Positions 14,409 to 24,256 of a stretch of 45,667 bases of DNA are shown here, one piece after another. The notes beneath the pieces are model-generated. The model did no database searches. It was given only the letters and a program-made list of their open reading frames with translations, and was not told where the DNA came from. Position numbers and translations under genes: made by a program. Source of the stretch: Thiobacillus denitrificans (GTDB lineage Bacteria; Pseudomonadota; Gammaproteobacteria; Burkholderiales; Thiobacillaceae). The first letter of the stretch is position 1, and every line of letters starts with the position of its first letter. The stretch spans positions 1 to 45,667 of the forward strand of contig DILD01000095.1 in assembly GCA_002424845.1 (NCBI GenBank), written 5' to 3'.

Positions 14409-15731
14409 TCAATCAAGGCCAACCAGCAGCGCACGGTAGTCGTTCACGTTGGTTCGGGTGGGGCCGCTGAGAACGAGATCGCCCAACGCGGCAAAAAAAC
14501 CGTAACTATCGTGTGCGGCAAGCAAAGCGGTCGCGTCCAGGCGCTGCGCTCGTGCGCGTGAAAGGGTGTCCGGACTAATCATCGCCCCTGCGTTGTCTTC
14601 GCTGCCGTCGATGCCATCGGTGTCGCAGGCAATCGCCCACACAGGGGTGTCTTTCAGGGCCAGCGCAAGGGAAAGCAGATATTCGCTGTTGCGGCCGCCA
14701 CGACCATGCTGTGGGCGCAGGGTGACGGTGGTTTCGCCACCGGAAATCAGGGCGAGTGGCCGCTGCCGGGGCAGCGCATGCACCAGCGCGGCGTGCTGTT
14801 TGGCTACGGTCTGCGCATTGCCGCTGACGCTGTCGGATAGCACCAGTGCGCTGACGCCATGCTGTTCGAAATGGCTGGCCGCAGCCATCAAGCTGGCGTG
14901 TGCGCTGGCGATGACACGGTTTTCCATACGTGAAAAACACGGGGACCCGGGCTTGGGTGTGTCAATGAGCATGCCAGCGGCACAGACTTCGAGGTAGTGG
15001 CGGACACCAGCGGGTAGTGGGATGCGGAAGCGCTGCAGCCGTTCGAGCGCGTCGCTGCAGGTGGTTGGATCGGGTGCACAGGGGCCGGAAGCGATATACG
15101 CCGGATCGTCGCCGACGACATCGGAAATGATGAGGGCCAATCCGTGCGCACCGCCTGCCGCTTGTGCCAGCCGCCCACCCGACAGTCGGGTGAGGTGCTT
15201 GCGTACGGTGTTGATATCGTGAATGGTCGCCCCGGCGTTAAGCAGTGCTTTGGTGACTCGTCGCAGATCCTTCAGGCTCACACCCTCGACCGGCGCGGCC
15301 AGCAGGCTCGACCCCCCACCCGAGAGCAGGACAAGAAGCAGATCGTCCGGCTCTAGTCGCCCAACCATGTCGAGCATGCGCAAGGCGGCTTCCTCACCAC
15401 GGCCGTCGGGTAGCGGGTGGCTGGCCTCGACGACCTCGATGCGGCGTGTTGGCAGGCTGTGCCGATAGCGGGTAACGACCAGTCCGGACAACGGGGCGTT
15501 GATCGGCCAGTGAGCCTCCACCGCGGCTGCCATGCTGGCGGCCGCCTTGCCTCCGCCGACCACCAAAGTGCGACCGCGTGGTGGCGCGGGCAAGTGCGGC
15601 GGCAAGATGTGAGCGGGATCGGCTGCGGCAACTGCGGCGCCGAAGGAGTCCAGCAGCAATTGCCGCATGTCCGCCGGTGGATTCCCTGCCTTTGCACGAT
15701 GAGATTTTTGTGGTGGATTGTGTTGATTCAT
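14409..15731 (-). CDS. Glycerate 2-kinase (GckA/TtuD, MOFRL family)
   Basis: It phosphorylates D-glycerate to 2-phosphoglycerate in glyoxylate/glycerate use; older annotations call such genes hydroxypyruvate reductase. The 440 residues include RTLVVGGGKAAASMAAAVE, LVLLSGGGSSLLAAPVEGV (phosphate-loop-like), INTVRKHLTRLSGGRLA, LIISDVVGDDPAYIASGP and the C-terminal MOFRL region with ISGGETTVT, GRGGRNSEYLL and ACDTDGIDGSEDNAGA. The first 21 residues look non-conserved, so the real start may be Met22 at 15668. No neighbour suggests an operon. Confidence 0.87.
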   Translation of the reverse strand: MNQHNPPQKSHRAKAGNPPADMRQLLLDSFGAAVAAADPAHILPPHLPAPPRGRTLVVGGGKAAASMAAAVEAHWPINAPLSGLVVTRYRHSLPTRRIEVVEASHPLPDGRGEEAALRMLDMVGRLEPDDLLLVLLSGGGSSLLAAPVEGVSLKDLRRVTKALLNAGATIHDINTVRKHLTRLSGGRLAQAAGGAHGLALIISDVVGDDPAYIASGPCAPDPTTCSDALERLQRFRIPLPAGVRHYLEVCAAGMLIDTPKPGSPCFSRMENRVIASAHASLMAAASHFEQHGVSALVLSDSVSGNAQTVAKQHAALVHALPRQRPLALISGGETTVTLRPQHGRGGRNSEYLLSLALALKDTPVWAIACDTDGIDGSEDNAGAMISPDTLSRARAQRLDATALLAAHDSYGFFAALGDLVLSGPTRTNVNDYRALLVGLD

Positions 15732-15944
15732 CTCGTGAAACCTGGAAATGGCATGTTGAATTGTAGTGCTCCGGGATGGGGCCCTGTCGCCACGCAGCGA
15801 AGCGTACTGCGAGCAGAGTGGTTTGCGGATAAACTTCTGGCCAGGAATGGAATGCCGGATTGCTTCAGGATCGCGAACCCAATGTGGTTGGCTCAGTCCG
15901 GCGGATCACTCGGCACTGTGACAAGACAAAATCAAGGTCAAACC

Positions 15945-17126
15945 ATGATGTTCTCCCCCTCTCTTTTTTCTTCTGGATTCAAGCGCCTGGCTTTGGTGCT
16001 TGCCCTCGTGCTGGGTGCGGGCACGATCTGGACGATGATGCAAGAATCGAAGAATGAGGTCGAGCGAGAGAATCCGGTCATGGCCGATTCGGCCAAAAAG
16101 ACAGCGGGTGCCAAGCCTGCGCTGACCGTCATGGCCATCACGCCGCAGCCGGTCGAATGGCCCCGGATGCTGGTGGCCAATGGCAATATTGCCGCCTGGC
16201 AGGAAGCGGTGATCAGCGCCGAAATCAGTGATCTCCGTTTGACCGAAGTGCGGGTGAATGTGGGCGATCAGGTGCAGAAAGGCCAGGTACTGGCGCGCAT
16301 CTCCCCAGACAGCGTCGACACTGCATTGTCAGAGTCCCAGGCTGCGGTTGCCGAGGCGGAGGCGATGCTGGCCGAAGCCAAAGCCAACGGCGATCGTGCC
16401 CGGCAGTACCAGGCCACCGGCTTTATGAGTGCACAGCAGATCAATCAATATCTGACGGCCGAGAAGGCCGCCCTTGCCCGCTTGAATGCCGCGCGCGCCA
16501 GAATGCAGGCAAACCAACTCCGTCTGGCACAAACTGAAGTGCGCGCACCCGATGCCGGGGTGATTTCCGCGCGTACCGCCACGGTCGGCTCAATGGCGCA
16601 ATCCGGGCAGGAGCTGTTTCGCCTGATTCGTGGTAGCCGCCTCGAATGGCGCGCCGAAGTGAGTGCAGCCGATCTGGGCAAACTGAAGCCCGGCGTCACG
16701 GCCATGCTGACCGCGCCCGACGGCACCCGCGTCGAGGGGCGTGTACGCATGGTCGCGCCTACCGTGGATACTCAGACGCTCAACGGTCTGGTTTATGTCG
16801 ACTTGCCGATAGCCGAGACCGGCAATACGCTGCGCGCCGGGACTTTCGCACGAGGCGAGTTCGAACTGGGACGCACGCGCATCATGAGCCTGCCGCAGTC
16901 AGCCGTGCTGCTGCGCGACGGGTTCTCTTATGTGTTCCGGCTGGATGATCAGAGTCAGGTTGCGCAAACCAAAGTGATCGTGGGCCAACGGATGGGCGAT
17001 CAAATCGAGATTGTCAGCGGTATCGCAGCGGATACCCGCGTGGTGGCGAGCGGAGCCGGTTTTCTGGCTGATGGCGATTGGGTGCGGGTGGTGGATGCGC
17101 CCGAGACAGCACGCAAGAATCCGTAA
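15945..17126 (+). CDS. RND efflux membrane fusion (adaptor) protein
   Basis: This is the periplasmic adaptor linking an inner-membrane RND pump to an outer-membrane channel. From the ATG at 15945 (AAGGT upstream) it has 393 residues: a membrane anchor (KRLALVLALVLGAGTIWTMM), the lipoyl-like domain (VGDQVQKGQVLARISPDSVD), an Ala/Gln-rich alpha-hairpin coiled coil (residues about 125-190) and beta-barrel/membrane-proximal domains. No lipobox Cys is seen. The 213 bases upstream, shared with the divergent glycerate kinase gene, show no convincing promoter. The permease gene follows after 14 bases. Confidence 0.92.
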   Translation: MMFSPSLFSSGFKRLALVLALVLGAGTIWTMMQESKNEVERENPVMADSAKKTAGAKPALTVMAITPQPVEWPRMLVANGNIAAWQEAVISAEISDLRLTEVRVNVGDQVQKGQVLARISPDSVDTALSESQAAVAEAEAMLAEAKANGDRARQYQATGFMSAQQINQYLTAEKAALARLNAARARMQANQLRLAQTEVRAPDAGVISARTATVGSMAQSGQELFRLIRGSRLEWRAEVSAADLGKLKPGVTAMLTAPDGTRVEGRVRMVAPTVDTQTLNGLVYVDLPIAETGNTLRAGTFARGEFELGRTRIMSLPQSAVLLRDGFSYVFRLDDQSQVAQTKVIVGQRMGDQIEIVSGIAADTRVVASGAGFLADGDWVRVVDAPETARKNP

Positions 17127-17140
17127 ACGGAAGCGCCGCC

Positions 17141-20100
17141 ATGAACGTTTCATCCTGGACCATCAAGAATCCGATTCCGGCCGTGCTGCTGTTCATCATG
17201 CTGACGCTGGCCGGCTTGATGGCATTCAAGACCATGAAGATCCAGCAATTCCCGGATATCGATTTGCCGACCGTGACCGTGTCCGCCACCCTTCCGGGTG
17301 CCGCCCCCGCGCAGCTGGAGACCGAAGTCGCACGCAAGATCGAGAACGCGGTCGCCACGCTGCAAGGTATCAAGCACATCTACACCAAGGTGCAGGATGG
17401 CACTGCCACCATCACCATTGAATTCCGTTTGGAAAAGCCCACGCAGGAGGCGGTGGATGATGTGCGTGACGCGATATCCCGCATACGCGCCGATCTCCCG
17501 AGTGATTTGCGCGATCCGGCGATTTCGAAGGCGAACCTGGCCGGATCGCCGATCCTCACCTATACCGTGGCATCCAGCCGGATGGACGATGAGGCGCTGT
17601 CCTGGTTTGTCGACAATACCGTCACCAAGCGCATGCTCAGCGTACGCGGCGTGGGTGCTGTGTCACGTGTTGGGGGCGTCAGCCGCGAGGTGCGGGTGGA
17701 ACTCGATCCGGCCCGCTTGCTGGCGCTGCGTGCAACGGCAGCCGATATCTCGCGCCAGTTGCAGCGGGTCCAGCAGGAGGCTTCAGGTGGCCGCGCCGAT
17801 ATGGGAGGGGCGGAGCAATCCGTGCGCACCATTGCCACAGTCGAGTCGGCTGACGAACTGGCGCGCATGGACATCGTGCTTTCCGATGGCCGGCGCGTGC
17901 GACTCGATCAGGTAGCCAGCGTGAGCGATACCGTAGCCGAGCAGCGCTCGGCCGCGTTGCTCAATGGCAAGTCCGTGGTCGGTTTCGAAATTGTGCGCAG
18001 CCGTGGCGCGGGTGAAATCGAAGTGGCCGACGGCGTGCGCGCCGAGTTGGCCCGACTCAAAGCGGCTCATCCCGACATCACCATTACCGAGGCCTTCAAT
18101 TTTGTCGATCCGGTGCAGGAAAATTTCGATGGCTCGATGGCGCTGCTGATCGAGGGCGCCATCCTTGCGGTCATCGTGGTGTGGTTCTTTCTGCGTGACT
18201 GGCGTGCCACGCTGGTTTCCGCGACGGCGCTGCCGTTGTCGATGATTCCCGCGTTTGCCGTGATGCATGTGATGGGCTTTACGCTCAATGTGGTCACCCT
18301 GCTTTCCCTGTCGCTGGTCGTCGGCGTACTGGTGGACGATGCCATCGTCGAGGTCGAGAACATCATCCGTCATCTGCGCATGGGAAAAACGCCCTATCAG
18401 GCAGCCATGGAAGCGGCCGAAGAAATTGGCATGGCGGTGATCGCCACCACTTTTACCCTGATCGCGGTATTCCTGCCCACCGCATTCATGAGTGGTGTGC
18501 CGGGCAAGTTCTTTGTGCAATTTGGCTGGAGCGCGGCGATAGCGGTGTTCTTCTCGCTGGTCGTGGCACGCTTGCTGACGCCGATGATGGCGGCGTATTT
18601 TCTGAAGCCGCCGCGGAAGGCGCATGCCGAGCCATTCTGGATGGGGTTCTACCTGCGCTGGGCGGCGTGGTGTCTGAAACACCGCATGCTAACCACGCTC
18701 GCGGCAGCGGGATTCTTTTTCGGTTCCTTCGCCCTGGTGCCCCTGCTGCCGACCGGCTTCATCCCGCCGGATGATTTGTCGCAGACCCAGGTGTATTTAT
18801 CTTTGCCGCCGGGCAGCACCTTCAAGGAAACCCTGGCCGCTGCCGAGCAGGCGCGCGAAATCGTGCAAAAGCATTCGCATGTGAAAATGGTCTACACGGC
18901 AGTGGGGGGCGGCGCGGCCGGCTCGGATCCGTTCATGCCACGCGGCGCGGCCGAGGTGCGCAAGGCGACCCTGACGATCAACATGACGCCGCGTTCGCAA
19001 CGGGATGGCGTCACCAAACAGACTGTCGAGCGCGAATTGCGCGAGGCGCTGACAGTCCTGCCGGGCACGCGCGTGACCGTCGGCTTTGGCGGTTCGAACG
19101 AAAAGTACATTCTGGTGCTGGCAAGCGAAAATGGGCAGGCGTTGGCCCAACATGCGCTTACGGTCGAGCGCGAATTGCGTACCATTCCAGGAATCGGCAA
19201 CGTCACCACCAGCGCTAGCCTGGTTCGTCCTGAACTCGTCGTGCGGCCTGATTTCGAAAAGGCCGCAAACCTTGGCGTAACCACGGCAGCGATTGCCGAT
19301 ACGCTACGCATCGCCACGGCGGGCGACTACGACCAGGGCTTGGCCAAGCTCAATTTGTCCCAGCGGCAGGTGCCGATCGTTGTCAAGCTGCCGCCCGGCG
19401 CGCGACAGGAACTGGCGCTGCTGGAGCGCATGACGGTTCCCGGCAAGCACGGCCCGGTGATGATCGGCAATGTCGCCTCGCTCAGCATCGACAGCGGCCC
19501 CGCCGAGATTGATCGCTATGACCGGCAACGCAACATCAACTTCGAGATTGAGTTGAACCAGCAACCGTTGGGGTGGGTGGAAAGCCAGGCCATGGCGTTG
19601 CCAAGCATTCAAAACCTGCCGCCCGGCGTGACGCAGACCACGATAGGTGACGCCGAAGCGATGAACGAGCTGTTCGCAAGTTTTGGCCTGGCGATGCTGA
19701 CCGGGGTGCTGTGCATTTATATCGTGTTGGTAATGTTGTTCAAGGGCTTCGTGCAGCCCGCAACCATCCTGGCCGCGCTGGTGCTGTCCGTTCCGGGCGC
19801 ATTTCTGGCGCTGTTCATCACCCGCACCGCGCTGTCGATGCCGTCGATGATCGGACTGGTGATGCTGATGGGCATTGCCACCAAGAATTCGATCCTGCTG
19901 ATTGACTATGTCATTCTGGCGCGCCGCGACCATGGCCTGAATCGCTGGGATGCCCTGCTGGACGCTTGCCGGAAACGGGCCAGGCCGATTGTGATGACGA
20001 CCGTGGCGATGGGGGCAGGCATGCTGCCGATCGCTATCGGTATCGGTACCGATCCGAGCTTCCGTGCGCCGATGGCCATTGTCGTGATTGGCGGATTGAT

Positions 20101-20227
20101 CACCTCAACCTTCCTCAGCCTGCTGGTCATACCGGTCGTGTACACCTTTGTGGATGACCTGATTGGCTGGGGGCGGCGTTTTTTCCATTCAGCGCAACCC
20201 GCGCCCAGATCATCAGCGGATTTTTAG
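17141..20227 (+). CDS. RND multidrug efflux permease (HAE-1 type)
   Basis: This proton-driven trimeric pump exports amphiphilic compounds from inner membrane and periplasm. The 1028 residues are full length. It starts MNVSSWTIKNPIPAVLLFIM and has the family segment QFPDIDLPTVTVSATLPGAA. Transmembrane helix 4 carries GVLVDDAIVEVENI near residue 400 with the two adjacent Asp of the proton relay. The second half repeats the fold (ATKNSILLIDYVILAR). It is most like AcrB/MdtB-class pumps. The ATG at 17141 follows GGAAG. No TolC-type channel or regulator gene is adjacent, so it must use one encoded elsewhere. Confidence 0.94.
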   Translation: MNVSSWTIKNPIPAVLLFIMLTLAGLMAFKTMKIQQFPDIDLPTVTVSATLPGAAPAQLETEVARKIENAVATLQGIKHIYTKVQDGTATITIEFRLEKPTQEAVDDVRDAISRIRADLPSDLRDPAISKANLAGSPILTYTVASSRMDDEALSWFVDNTVTKRMLSVRGVGAVSRVGGVSREVRVELDPARLLALRATAADISRQLQRVQQEASGGRADMGGAEQSVRTIATVESADELARMDIVLSDGRRVRLDQVASVSDTVAEQRSAALLNGKSVVGFEIVRSRGAGEIEVADGVRAELARLKAAHPDITITEAFNFVDPVQENFDGSMALLIEGAILAVIVVWFFLRDWRATLVSATALPLSMIPAFAVMHVMGFTLNVVTLLSLSLVVGVLVDDAIVEVENIIRHLRMGKTPYQAAMEAAEEIGMAVIATTFTLIAVFLPTAFMSGVPGKFFVQFGWSAAIAVFFSLVVARLLTPMMAAYFLKPPRKAHAEPFWMGFYLRWAAWCLKHRMLTTLAAAGFFFGSFALVPLLPTGFIPPDDLSQTQVYLSLPPGSTFKETLAAAEQAREIVQKHSHVKMVYTAVGGGAAGSDPFMPRGAAEVRKATLTINMTPRSQRDGVTKQTVERELREALTVLPGTRVTVGFGGSNEKYILVLASENGQALAQHALTVERELRTIPGIGNVTTSASLVRPELVVRPDFEKAANLGVTTAAIADTLRIATAGDYDQGLAKLNLSQRQVPIVVKLPPGARQELALLERMTVPGKHGPVMIGNVASLSIDSGPAEIDRYDRQRNINFEIELNQQPLGWVESQAMALPSIQNLPPGVTQTTIGDAEAMNELFASFGLAMLTGVLCIYIVLVMLFKGFVQPATILAALVLSVPGAFLALFITRTALSMPSMIGLVMLMGIATKNSILLIDYVILARRDHGLNRWDALLDACRKRARPIVMTTVAMGAGMLPIAIGIGTDPSFRAPMAIVVIGGLITSTFLSLLVIPVVYTFVDDLIGWGRRFFHSAQPAPRSSADF

Positions 20228-20235
20228 CGATAAAA

Positions 20236-20261
20236 AAACGGCCAGGCGAACCTGGCCGTTT
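20236..20261 (-). terminator. Terminator between the RND permease and lipoprotein genes
   Basis: AAACGGCCAGG (20236-20246), loop CGAA, CCTGGCCGTTT (20251-20261). Read on the minus strand, the stem is followed by a run of seven T, so it best terminates the lipoprotein transcript. On the plus strand the T-run is short, giving at most weak termination of the RND operon. Confidence 0.85.
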
Positions 20262-20282
20262 GCGTTGCCTGTTGCAGAATGA

Positions 20283-20582
20283 TTATTGGGTAGCGTCTTT
20301 GGCCTTGTCGGCCACACCCTGTGCTGCGTCGGCGGTATCCTGAGCGGCCTCGGCCGCTGCGTCCTTGGTCGCATCGGCCGCTGCGGCGGCGGCTTCGCCT
20401 GTTGCTTCGGCAGCGGCGCGGGCTGCATCGGCAGCAGAATGGGCGGCGTCGACGGCCGAATCCGCAGCTGCGCCGGCGGCCTCCTTGGCTTCTTCCATGG
20501 CGGGGGCGGCGGCTTCTTCAGCCTTCTGGCAGGCGGTCAGTGCGAGGGCGGCGAACAGTGCGACGAGAAGTTTCGATTGCAT
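20283..20582 (-). CDS. Ala-rich small lipoprotein, LEA/coiled-coil-like
   Basis: This is a predicted lipoprotein of 99 residues. MQSKLLVALFAALALTACQK is a signal peptide with lipobox LTAC, so the mature chain starts at Cys18. The rest is almost wholly Ala with regularly spaced Glu, Asp and Lys (DAAHSAADAARAAAEATGEA, DKAKDATQ), predicting one long amphipathic helix resembling LEA-type or coiled-coil envelope proteins. The ATG at 20582 has GGGAG upstream; a longer N-terminus from 20642 would hide the signal peptide. Function is unknown. It is monocistronic, with its own terminator. Confidence 0.82.
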   Translation of the reverse strand: MQSKLLVALFAALALTACQKAEEAAAPAMEEAKEAAGAAADSAVDAAHSAADAARAAAEATGEAAAAAADATKDAAAEAAQDTADAAQGVADKAKDATQ

Positions 20583-20697
20583 GGATGTATCTCCCTGATG
20601 TGGATCGAACGTAAAAGGAAATGCGAGTCTGGCAACACGCATCTTTTATTAATAATGGCAAAACGCACGCAGGACAAGCTAATTGACGATTTTTTGC

Positions 20698-21432
20698 CTA
20701 GAAACGCTCGTCCGGCAGCAGGTAGCGCCATTGTCCCAGGGGCAGCTCACCGAGGCGCACGCGGCCGATGCGCACGCGTTTTAGTCCCACTACGTTCAGT
20801 CCTACCAACTCGCACATGCGTCGAATCTGACGTTTTCGGCCTTCCTTCAGGATGAAACGCAACTGGTCGGCATTTTGCCAGCCGACCCTGGCTGGACGCA
20901 GTTTCCGACCGTCAAGCGAGAGGCCGTGGTTGAGCAGTGCGAGGCCGCGCTCGTCGAGCCGGCCTTCAACGCGTACCAGATATTCTTTCTCGATGTCGGA
21001 ATGGTCGCCGATCAGTTGTTTGGCAATACGCCCGTCCTGAGTCAGCACCAGCAGGCCAGTCGAATCGATGTCGAGCCGCCCAGCAGGCGCCAGTCCCTTC
21101 AGGTGGGTCGGATGAAATGCTCGGCCCGCACACCCGTCCTGCCATAGCGTATCGGGGCGGATCAAGGTCACAGCCGGTTGATAGCCCGGCTCTGGTTGGC
21201 CCGAAACATAACCGATTGGCTTGTGCAGCAGGATGGTGACGCGCTGCTGTTGTTGCGCGCTGGCTTGCGTGTCGAGACGGATCGCGCAATCGGGATCAAC
21301 CTTGGTGCCGAGTTCGCTTACCCGCTTGCCATCGACAAAAACCAGCCCGCGTTCGATGAAACTGTCAGCCTCTCGGCGCGAACACAGTCCGCGTTCGGAC
21401 ATCAGCTTGGAAAGGCGGATCGGGTCGGTCAT
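20698..21432 (-). CDS. rluF: rRNA pseudouridine synthase, RsuA/RluF family
   Basis: It isomerises a uridine in rRNA (23S rRNA for RluF). The 244 residues comprise an N-terminal S4 RNA-binding domain (IRLSKLMSERGLCSRREADS, DGKRVSELG) and the catalytic domain with GRLDIDSTGLLVLTQDG, which holds the catalytic Asp, then EKEYLVRV and GRKRQIRRMCELVGLNVVGL. The ending PLGQWRYLLPDE is closer to RluF than to RluB or RsuA, but the exact target is uncertain. The start lies one base after the uvrA stop, so the two form an operon. Confidence 0.86.
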   Translation of the reverse strand: MTDPIRLSKLMSERGLCSRREADSFIERGLVFVDGKRVSELGTKVDPDCAIRLDTQASAQQQQRVTILLHKPIGYVSGQPEPGYQPAVTLIRPDTLWQDGCAGRAFHPTHLKGLAPAGRLDIDSTGLLVLTQDGRIAKQLIGDHSDIEKEYLVRVEGRLDERGLALLNHGLSLDGRKLRPARVGWQNADQLRFILKEGRKRQIRRMCELVGLNVVGLKRVRIGRVRLGELPLGQWRYLLPDERF

Positions 21433-21433
21433 C

Positions 21434-24256
21434 TCAGTGCCTCGCCAGCACAGGTTGCAGGTACTGGCCGGTATGGCTGTGCGGATTGTTTGCCACATCT
21501 TCCGGCGTGCCCTCGGCGATGATTCGGCCACCGCCGGCACCCCCTTCCGGGCCAAGGTCGATCAGCCAGTCAGCTGTCTTGATGACATCGAGGTTGTGCT
21601 CGATGACTACCACGCTGTTGCCGGCGTCACTGAGTCGTTGCAGCACTTTCAGCAGCAGATCGATATCGGCGAAATGCAATCCGGTAGTCGGTTCGTCGAG
21701 TATGTAGAGCGTGCGTCCGGTGTCGCGTTTTGACAGCTCAAGCGCGAGTTTGACCCGTTGCGCCTCTCCGCCCGACAGCGTGGTGGCAGACTGGCCCAAA
21801 CGGATGTAACCCAGGCCGACATCAAGCAGGGTTTGCAATTTTCGCTTGACTACCGGTACAGCGGAAAAGAATTCGTGCGCCTGCTCAATGGTCATTTCCA
21901 GCACGTCACGGATGGTTTTTCCCTTGTAGTGCACCTCCAGTGTTTCGCGGTTGTAGCGTGCGCCATGGCAGACATCGCACGGTACGTAGATATCCGGCAG
22001 GAAGTGCATTTCCACCTTGATCACGCCGTCGCCTTGGCAGGCCTCGCAGCGCCCACCCTTGACGTTGAAACTGAATCGGCCAGGTCCGTAGCCACGCGTG
22101 CGCGCCTCCGGCACACCGGCGAACAGTTCGCGGATGGGGGTGAAAAGGCCTGTATAGGTTGCCGGATTGGAGCGTGGGGTGCGGCCGATTGGCGACTGAT
22201 CGACGTTAATAACCTTGTCGAAGAATTCCAGCCCGAGGATATCGCCGTGTGGCGCGGGCTCGGCCGACGAGCCGTACAAGTGACGTGCGACAGCGGCGTA
22301 GAGCGTGTCGTTGATCAGCGTCGACTTGCCCGATCCCGACACGCCGGTGATACAGACGAACAGCCCGACCGGCAGGTTGAGCGTGACGTTTTTCAGGTTG
22401 TTGCCGCTGGCGTGGGGCACTACCAACTGACGCTGGGCATCGGGTGAGCGGCGTGATTTCGGGATCGCAATACGACGCCGCCCGGAAAGATACTGGCCAG
22501 TAAGCGAGTGTTCACTCAGGCGAATTTCCTCTGGTGTACCTTCGGCCACCACTTCCCCCCCGTGCACGCCGGCACCGGGACCCATGTCGACCACGTAATC
22601 GGCCGCGCGGATCGCGTCCTCATCGTGCTCGACCACCAGCACCGAATTGCCAATGTCACGCAGATGTTTCAGCGTGGCCAGCAGGCGGTCGTTGTCGCGC
22701 TGATGCAGGCCGATCGAGGGTTCGTCGAGAACGTACATCACGCCGGTGAGCCCAGAGCCGATCTGCGAGGCAAGGCGAATGCGCTGCGATTCGCCACCAG
22801 ACAGCGTGTCGGCGGAGCGGTCGAGCGACAGATAGTCGAGTCCGACATTGTTGAGGAAGCCGACGCGGGCGACGATTTCCTTGATGATCCGGTCGGCGAT
22901 TTGCGCACGGTGCCCATCGAGTGAAAGTGCTTCGAAAAACACCAGCACCTGCTTCAGCGGCATCGCGCTCACCTGGAAGATCGGTACACCGCCAACCATC
23001 ACGTGGCGCGCTTCCTCGCATAACCGTGTGCCATGGCAAGCGGGGCAAGGCTTGTTGTTCTGGTATTTGGCGAGTTCCTCGCGCACCGCCATCGAGTCGG
23101 ATTCATGGTAGCGGCGCTCCATGTTGGCGAGCACGCCCTCGAACGGATAGCTGCGGGTGGTGAAGCCGCCACGCGGCGCCAGCACCTGGAAGGCGATGAC
23201 TTCCTTGCCGCTGCCGTTGAGGATCACGTCCTGAATGCGCGATGGCAGCGACTCCCACGGCGTCTCGAGATCAAAGCCGTAATGCATCGCCAGACTCTGC
23301 AGCAGCATGAAGAAGAACTGGTTGCGCTTGTCCCAGCCCTTGATCGCGCCTGAGGCGAGCGACAGGTGCGGGAAAGCGACCACGCGTGCCGGGTCGAAGA
23401 AGGTGATCTGGCCTAGGCCGTCGCATTTCGGGCAGGCGCCCATCGGATTGTTGAACGAGAACAGGCGCGGTTCCAGTTCGGGCAGCGCGTAGCTGCAGAT
23501 CGGGCAGGCGAATTTGGCGGAGAAGAGGTGCTCTTTACCATTGTCCATTTCCACTGCCAGGGCGCGGCCGTCGGCATGCCGCAGTGCAGTCTCGAAGCTT
23601 TCGGCGAGGCGCTGCTTGGCGTCCGCGCGCACTTTCAGGCGGTCGACCACGACTTCGATGGTGTGCTTCTTGTTCTTGTCGAGCTTGGGAATGGCATCGA
23701 TCTCGTGCACCTTGCCATCCACCCGTACCCGTACGAAGCCCTGCGCACGCAGCTCGGCGAACAGTTCGAGATTCTCACCCTTGCGCCCCACCACCAGCGG
23801 TGCCAGGATCATCAGCTTGGTGTCCTCCGGCAGCATCAGCACCGCGTCGACCATCTGCGACACGGTCTGCGCGGCGAGCGTGATGCCGTGTTCCGGGCAT
23901 TGCGGATCGCCGACGCGGGCGTACAGCAGGCGCAGGTAGTCGTGGATTTCGGTGACGGTGCCAACGGTCGAGCGGGGATTGTGGCTGGTCGCCTTCTGCT
24001 CGATCGAGATTGCCGGGCTCAAGCCTTCGATCAGGTCGACATCCGGCTTTTCCATCAACTGCAGGAATTGTCGCGCGTAGGCGGACAGCGACTCGACGTA
24101 ACGACGCTGGCCTTCGGCATACAGCGTATCGAAAGCGAGCGAGGACTTGCCCGATCCCGACAGCCCCGTGATGACCACCAACCGGTTGCGCGGCAGATCA
24201 AGGTTGATATTCTTCAGGTTGTGGGTGCGGGCGCCACGGATGCGGATGAATTCCAT
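21434..24256 (-). CDS. uvrA: UvrABC excinuclease subunit A
   Basis: UvrA is the damage-recognition ATPase of nucleotide excision repair. The 940 residues hold two ABC modules: Walker A GLSGSGKSS (31-39) and GVSGSGKST in the second half, and signature motifs LSGGESQRIRLASQIG and LSGGEAQRVKLALELS. Zinc-finger Cys pairs are C251/C254 with C275/C278, and CEACQGDGVIKVEMHFLPD...CDVC in the second half. It starts MEFIRIRGARTHNLKN. It is divergent from the MFS gene across 84 bases. I saw no clear LexA-type box there. Confidence 0.98.
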   Translation of the reverse strand: MEFIRIRGARTHNLKNINLDLPRNRLVVITGLSGSGKSSLAFDTLYAEGQRRYVESLSAYARQFLQLMEKPDVDLIEGLSPAISIEQKATSHNPRSTVGTVTEIHDYLRLLYARVGDPQCPEHGITLAAQTVSQMVDAVLMLPEDTKLMILAPLVVGRKGENLELFAELRAQGFVRVRVDGKVHEIDAIPKLDKNKKHTIEVVVDRLKVRADAKQRLAESFETALRHADGRALAVEMDNGKEHLFSAKFACPICSYALPELEPRLFSFNNPMGACPKCDGLGQITFFDPARVVAFPHLSLASGAIKGWDKRNQFFFMLLQSLAMHYGFDLETPWESLPSRIQDVILNGSGKEVIAFQVLAPRGGFTTRSYPFEGVLANMERRYHESDSMAVREELAKYQNNKPCPACHGTRLCEEARHVMVGGVPIFQVSAMPLKQVLVFFEALSLDGHRAQIADRIIKEIVARVGFLNNVGLDYLSLDRSADTLSGGESQRIRLASQIGSGLTGVMYVLDEPSIGLHQRDNDRLLATLKHLRDIGNSVLVVEHDEDAIRAADYVVDMGPGAGVHGGEVVAEGTPEEIRLSEHSLTGQYLSGRRRIAIPKSRRSPDAQRQLVVPHASGNNLKNVTLNLPVGLFVCITGVSGSGKSTLINDTLYAAVARHLYGSSAEPAPHGDILGLEFFDKVINVDQSPIGRTPRSNPATYTGLFTPIRELFAGVPEARTRGYGPGRFSFNVKGGRCEACQGDGVIKVEMHFLPDIYVPCDVCHGARYNRETLEVHYKGKTIRDVLEMTIEQAHEFFSAVPVVKRKLQTLLDVGLGYIRLGQSATTLSGGEAQRVKLALELSKRDTGRTLYILDEPTTGLHFADIDLLLKVLQRLSDAGNSVVVIEHNLDVIKTADWLIDLGPEGGAGGGRIIAEGTPEDVANNPHSHTGQYLQPVLARH

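Noticed and set aside
20286..20855. Plus-strand Gly/Cys-rich frame (189 codons) opposite the lipoprotein gene
   Set aside because: Low-complexity complement of the Ala-rich coding sequence. The minus-strand reading has a signal peptide, lipobox, ribosome binding site and terminator.
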